Shown here: piece by piece, positions 62,061-64,000 of the stretch
How the letters are laid out: each line of letters begins with the position of its first letter
How positions within the stretch are numbered: the stretch's first letter is position 1
Origin: Acetivibrio ethanolgignens
Lineage (GTDB): Bacteria; Bacillota; Clostridia; Lachnospirales; Lachnospiraceae
Direction of reading: 5' to 3'
Length of the DNA: 64,000 bases
Assembly (NCBI RefSeq): GCF_001461035.1
Contig: NZ_LNAM01000001.1
Location: 99,532 to 163,531 of the forward strand
Notes under the pieces: model-generated
What the model was told of the DNA's origin: nothing
The model's database searches: none
The model's input: only the letters and a program-made list of their open reading frames with translations
Translations under genes and position numbers: made by a program

Positions 62061-63819
62061 TAAATGTAATTTATATAATGGAATTAGGAAATATAGATGT
62101 TTGTGGTCTGTGATTGAACGAAAATCAAGGTTTATTTTTGGAGGACAGATAATTGTAAATATATTTCTGACAGCATATTCTATTGTGTTGCCGGCTTTTG
62201 TAGTCATTTCATTTGAAAGATGTGAAAATAAACAGAAAATATGGATGATATACATTATACTTATTTTGCTGGCAAGAATAGCATTAGAGTATATAAATTC
62301 TTTTCTGGGACAATTATCTCAAAATGAATGTAAATATGTTAATTGGAAATTGGAAATGAAATTATCAAAGAAATTTGTTGATGTGGATTATTTAAAGACG
62401 GAAGACCCAGATTTTTTAGATTTAAAAACAGGAGCTAGTTTTTCAATTATAAATTATAATACGATTGAAAATTTAATAAAAGGACTAATTTTATTGATTT
62501 CTCAAAGTATAGTGCTAATTTGGAGTGGATTTTTTTTGCTTACAAGTTATCCGATATTATTGCTATTTGTTATAGGAAGTTTTTTGTTGCAAATAATCAT
62601 TAATTCAAAAATGAATGGAAAGTTATGTATATATTTTGAAAAGTTGTTCCCTATTAATAGAAGATTTAATTGGATAAATTCTACAAAGTATGATTTAGAA
62701 AGGCAAAAGGATGTTCGTCTGAATGGTATGGAAGGCGTGTTAGAAAGAAAGATGAAAGCCTACAATCAGGAAACATATTCGTTGTTTCACAAAATGAATG
62801 CTACCACATTATCGTATAATTGTTTGGTTGATATTGAGAGTACAATACTTTTATTTTGTGCATTTAGTTACTTGATTTTTAATGTTGCTTTCAATAATAT
62901 GCATATCGGGTTATGTATGACATTGATTAATTTGTTGCTAAATATAACATCTACTTTATCAGGAATAGGAGATAGTATTACCAGCAATTTACAAATGATA
63001 AATTATATGAATCCAATAATTCAGATTCTTAATTGTGAGGATATATATAAATCTAGAGATAATAGTGTAAAAATTGAAACTATAGATTCTATAAAGTTTT
63101 CTAATGTTTCTTTTTCGTATCCAAATAGTGAGAAATTAATTTTGGATAATGTTTCTTTTGAAATAAAAAAAGGACAAAAAGTAGGAATTATTGGGATGAA
63201 TGGTGCTGGAAAGACAACCATTATAAAATTGATATGTGGCTTGATTTTACCTACTAGTGGAGAAATATATATAAATAATATGAACATTGATTGCATAGAT
63301 AGAGCATCATATTTTAAATTAATAGCCGCTATTTTTCAAGATTTCTATTTATATGATTTTTCAATATCAGAAAATATTATATGTGCAAATGATATTAACG
63401 TAGATAGAATAAGAAAGGTTGTGGAGTTTGCTGATTTAGAAGAGTTTATTATGTCATTAGACTATGGTATGAATACAATGATAGGAGCCCGCACAAATGA
63501 ACAAGGAATTAATTTGTCAGGTGGAGAGCAACAAAAAATAGTATTAGCTCGGGGGCTCTATAAAGATGGTCAGCTATACGCTTTAGATGAACCAAATTCA
63601 AATCTAGATCCAATTGCAGAGGATAAAATTTATCAAAGATACGAAAGAATTGGTGATGAAAAAATGGTTGTTTTTGTATCACACAAGATAAGCTCTACGA
63701 AATTCTGTGATGATATTATAATAATAGAAAATGGAAAACTTTTAGAAAGAGGAAAACCAGAAGAATTGTTAGCAAATAAAAACACAAGATATTATAAACT
63801 GTCACAAATGGAGATTTAA
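62047..63819 (+). CDS. ABC transporter half-exporter (TMD-NBD), second of a pair
   Basis: This protein of about 590 aa has the same layout as its neighbour: a transmembrane domain, then Walker A GMNGAGKTTIIKLICG, signature LSGGEQQKIVLARGLY and Walker B YALDEPNSNLDPIA, with VSHKIS as the switch region. The ATG at 62047 is within the end of the preceding frame (14-base overlap); a TTG at 62023 is also in frame. The pair most likely exports the modified peptide. The NBD lacks the usual second aspartate/glutamate pattern of one site only by eye, so asymmetry is not proven. Confidence 0.92.
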   Translation: MKNLNKCNLYNGIRKYRCLWSVIERKSRFIFGGQIIVNIFLTAYSIVLPAFVVISFERCENKQKIWMIYIILILLARIALEYINSFLGQLSQNECKYVNWKLEMKLSKKFVDVDYLKTEDPDFLDLKTGASFSIINYNTIENLIKGLILLISQSIVLIWSGFFLLTSYPILLLFVIGSFLLQIIINSKMNGKLCIYFEKLFPINRRFNWINSTKYDLERQKDVRLNGMEGVLERKMKAYNQETYSLFHKMNATTLSYNCLVDIESTILLFCAFSYLIFNVAFNNMHIGLCMTLINLLLNITSTLSGIGDSITSNLQMINYMNPIIQILNCEDIYKSRDNSVKIETIDSIKFSNVSFSYPNSEKLILDNVSFEIKKGQKVGIIGMNGAGKTTIIKLICGLILPTSGEIYINNMNIDCIDRASYFKLIAAIFQDFYLYDFSISENIICANDINVDRIRKVVEFADLEEFIMSLDYGMNTMIGARTNEQGINLSGGEQQKIVLARGLYKDGQLYALDEPNSNLDPIAEDKIYQRYERIGDEKMVVFVSHKISSTKFCDDIIIIENGKLLERGKPEELLANKNTRYYKLSQMEI

Positions 63820-63949
63820 GGCGTTATGGTTATAATATCTTGAGTTTATGGAATTTAATGATATAAAATATGAAGGGATTGAGAGGTTAGAAGAACCTAT
63901 TATGTGAATGGAAAAAACATACTATGTTATAATACAGAGTGTTATTTAG

Positions 63950-63970
63950 TGTCTGCTGATTAAGCAGACA
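63950..63970 (+). promoter_or_regulatory. Hairpin downstream of the transporter pair
   Basis: TGTCTGCT (63950-63957) pairs with AGCAGACA (63963-63970) around a 5-base loop. Only three T residues follow, so it is a weak terminator or a leader hairpin of the next gene. A TATAAT at 63928-63933 is nearby. The stretch 63820-64000 holds no gene that I can see. Confidence 0.4.
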
Positions 63971-64000
63971 TTTGCAACTTCCAACTCTTACATCTGCTCC

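Overview
The window is a chromosomal segment of a motile, anaerobic Firmicute, most probably a Clostridia member of the family Lachnospiraceae. The evidence is a topA-codY-flgB gene order, one very large fla/che operon with fliY, flbD, cheC and cheD, a HydF [FeFe]-hydrogenase maturase, DUF5685 and J-domain proteins, an EF-P with Lys32, and moderately low GC with strong AGGAGG-type ribosome binding sites. The genus is not certain.

Layout. 1-2.2 kb: the 3' part of topA, then codY behind its own promoter, which carries a CodY-box-like sequence, and a terminator. 2.2-36.3 kb: a near-continuous motility and chemotaxis locus on the + strand. It runs from rod, MS ring, switch, export ATPase, hook cap and hook (flgB to flgE), through motAB-fliL-fliM-fliY-cheY, the export gate (fliOPQR-flhBA), flhF-flhG, a PilZ protein, cheB-A-W-C-D, the sigma-28 factor and fapA, to three small proteins. 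A strong hairpin terminator and a new promoter between flgE and flbD divide it into two transcription units, and a second terminator closes it. 36.3-52.1 kb: housekeeping and metabolic genes. These are rpsB-tsf, a zinc-ribbon protein, DUF5685, a J-domain protein, a HAD/radical-SAM fusion, an aminotransferase, a sodium symporter, a divergent citC-citX-TPR group, hydF-yqeG-aroK-peptidase, efp and aroE. 52.1-56.05 kb: an accessory strip with a PBECR4-like protein, an IS630-family element, a duplicated element end, tandem repeats, and a complete IS4-type element with 33-bp terminal inverted repeats.

56.05-63.9 kb is visibly AT-rich, rich in AGA and ATA codons, and probably acquired. It encodes what looks like an undescribed RiPP (ribosomally made, post-translationally modified peptide) system. 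A consensus promoter drives a 41-codon precursor ending in a Cys-x5-Cys-Trp-Lys-Lys-Glu tail. After it come a radical SAM/SPASM enzyme, a PqqD-like leader-binding protein, a cobalamin-binding-type radical SAM enzyme, a GNAT acetyltransferase and two ABC half-exporters without a peptidase domain. This is the most interesting part of the window.

The motility genes would build and steer the flagellum. CodY, just upstream, is a nutrient sensor known to repress motility in relatives. All family assignments come from reading the sequences. No database search was run.
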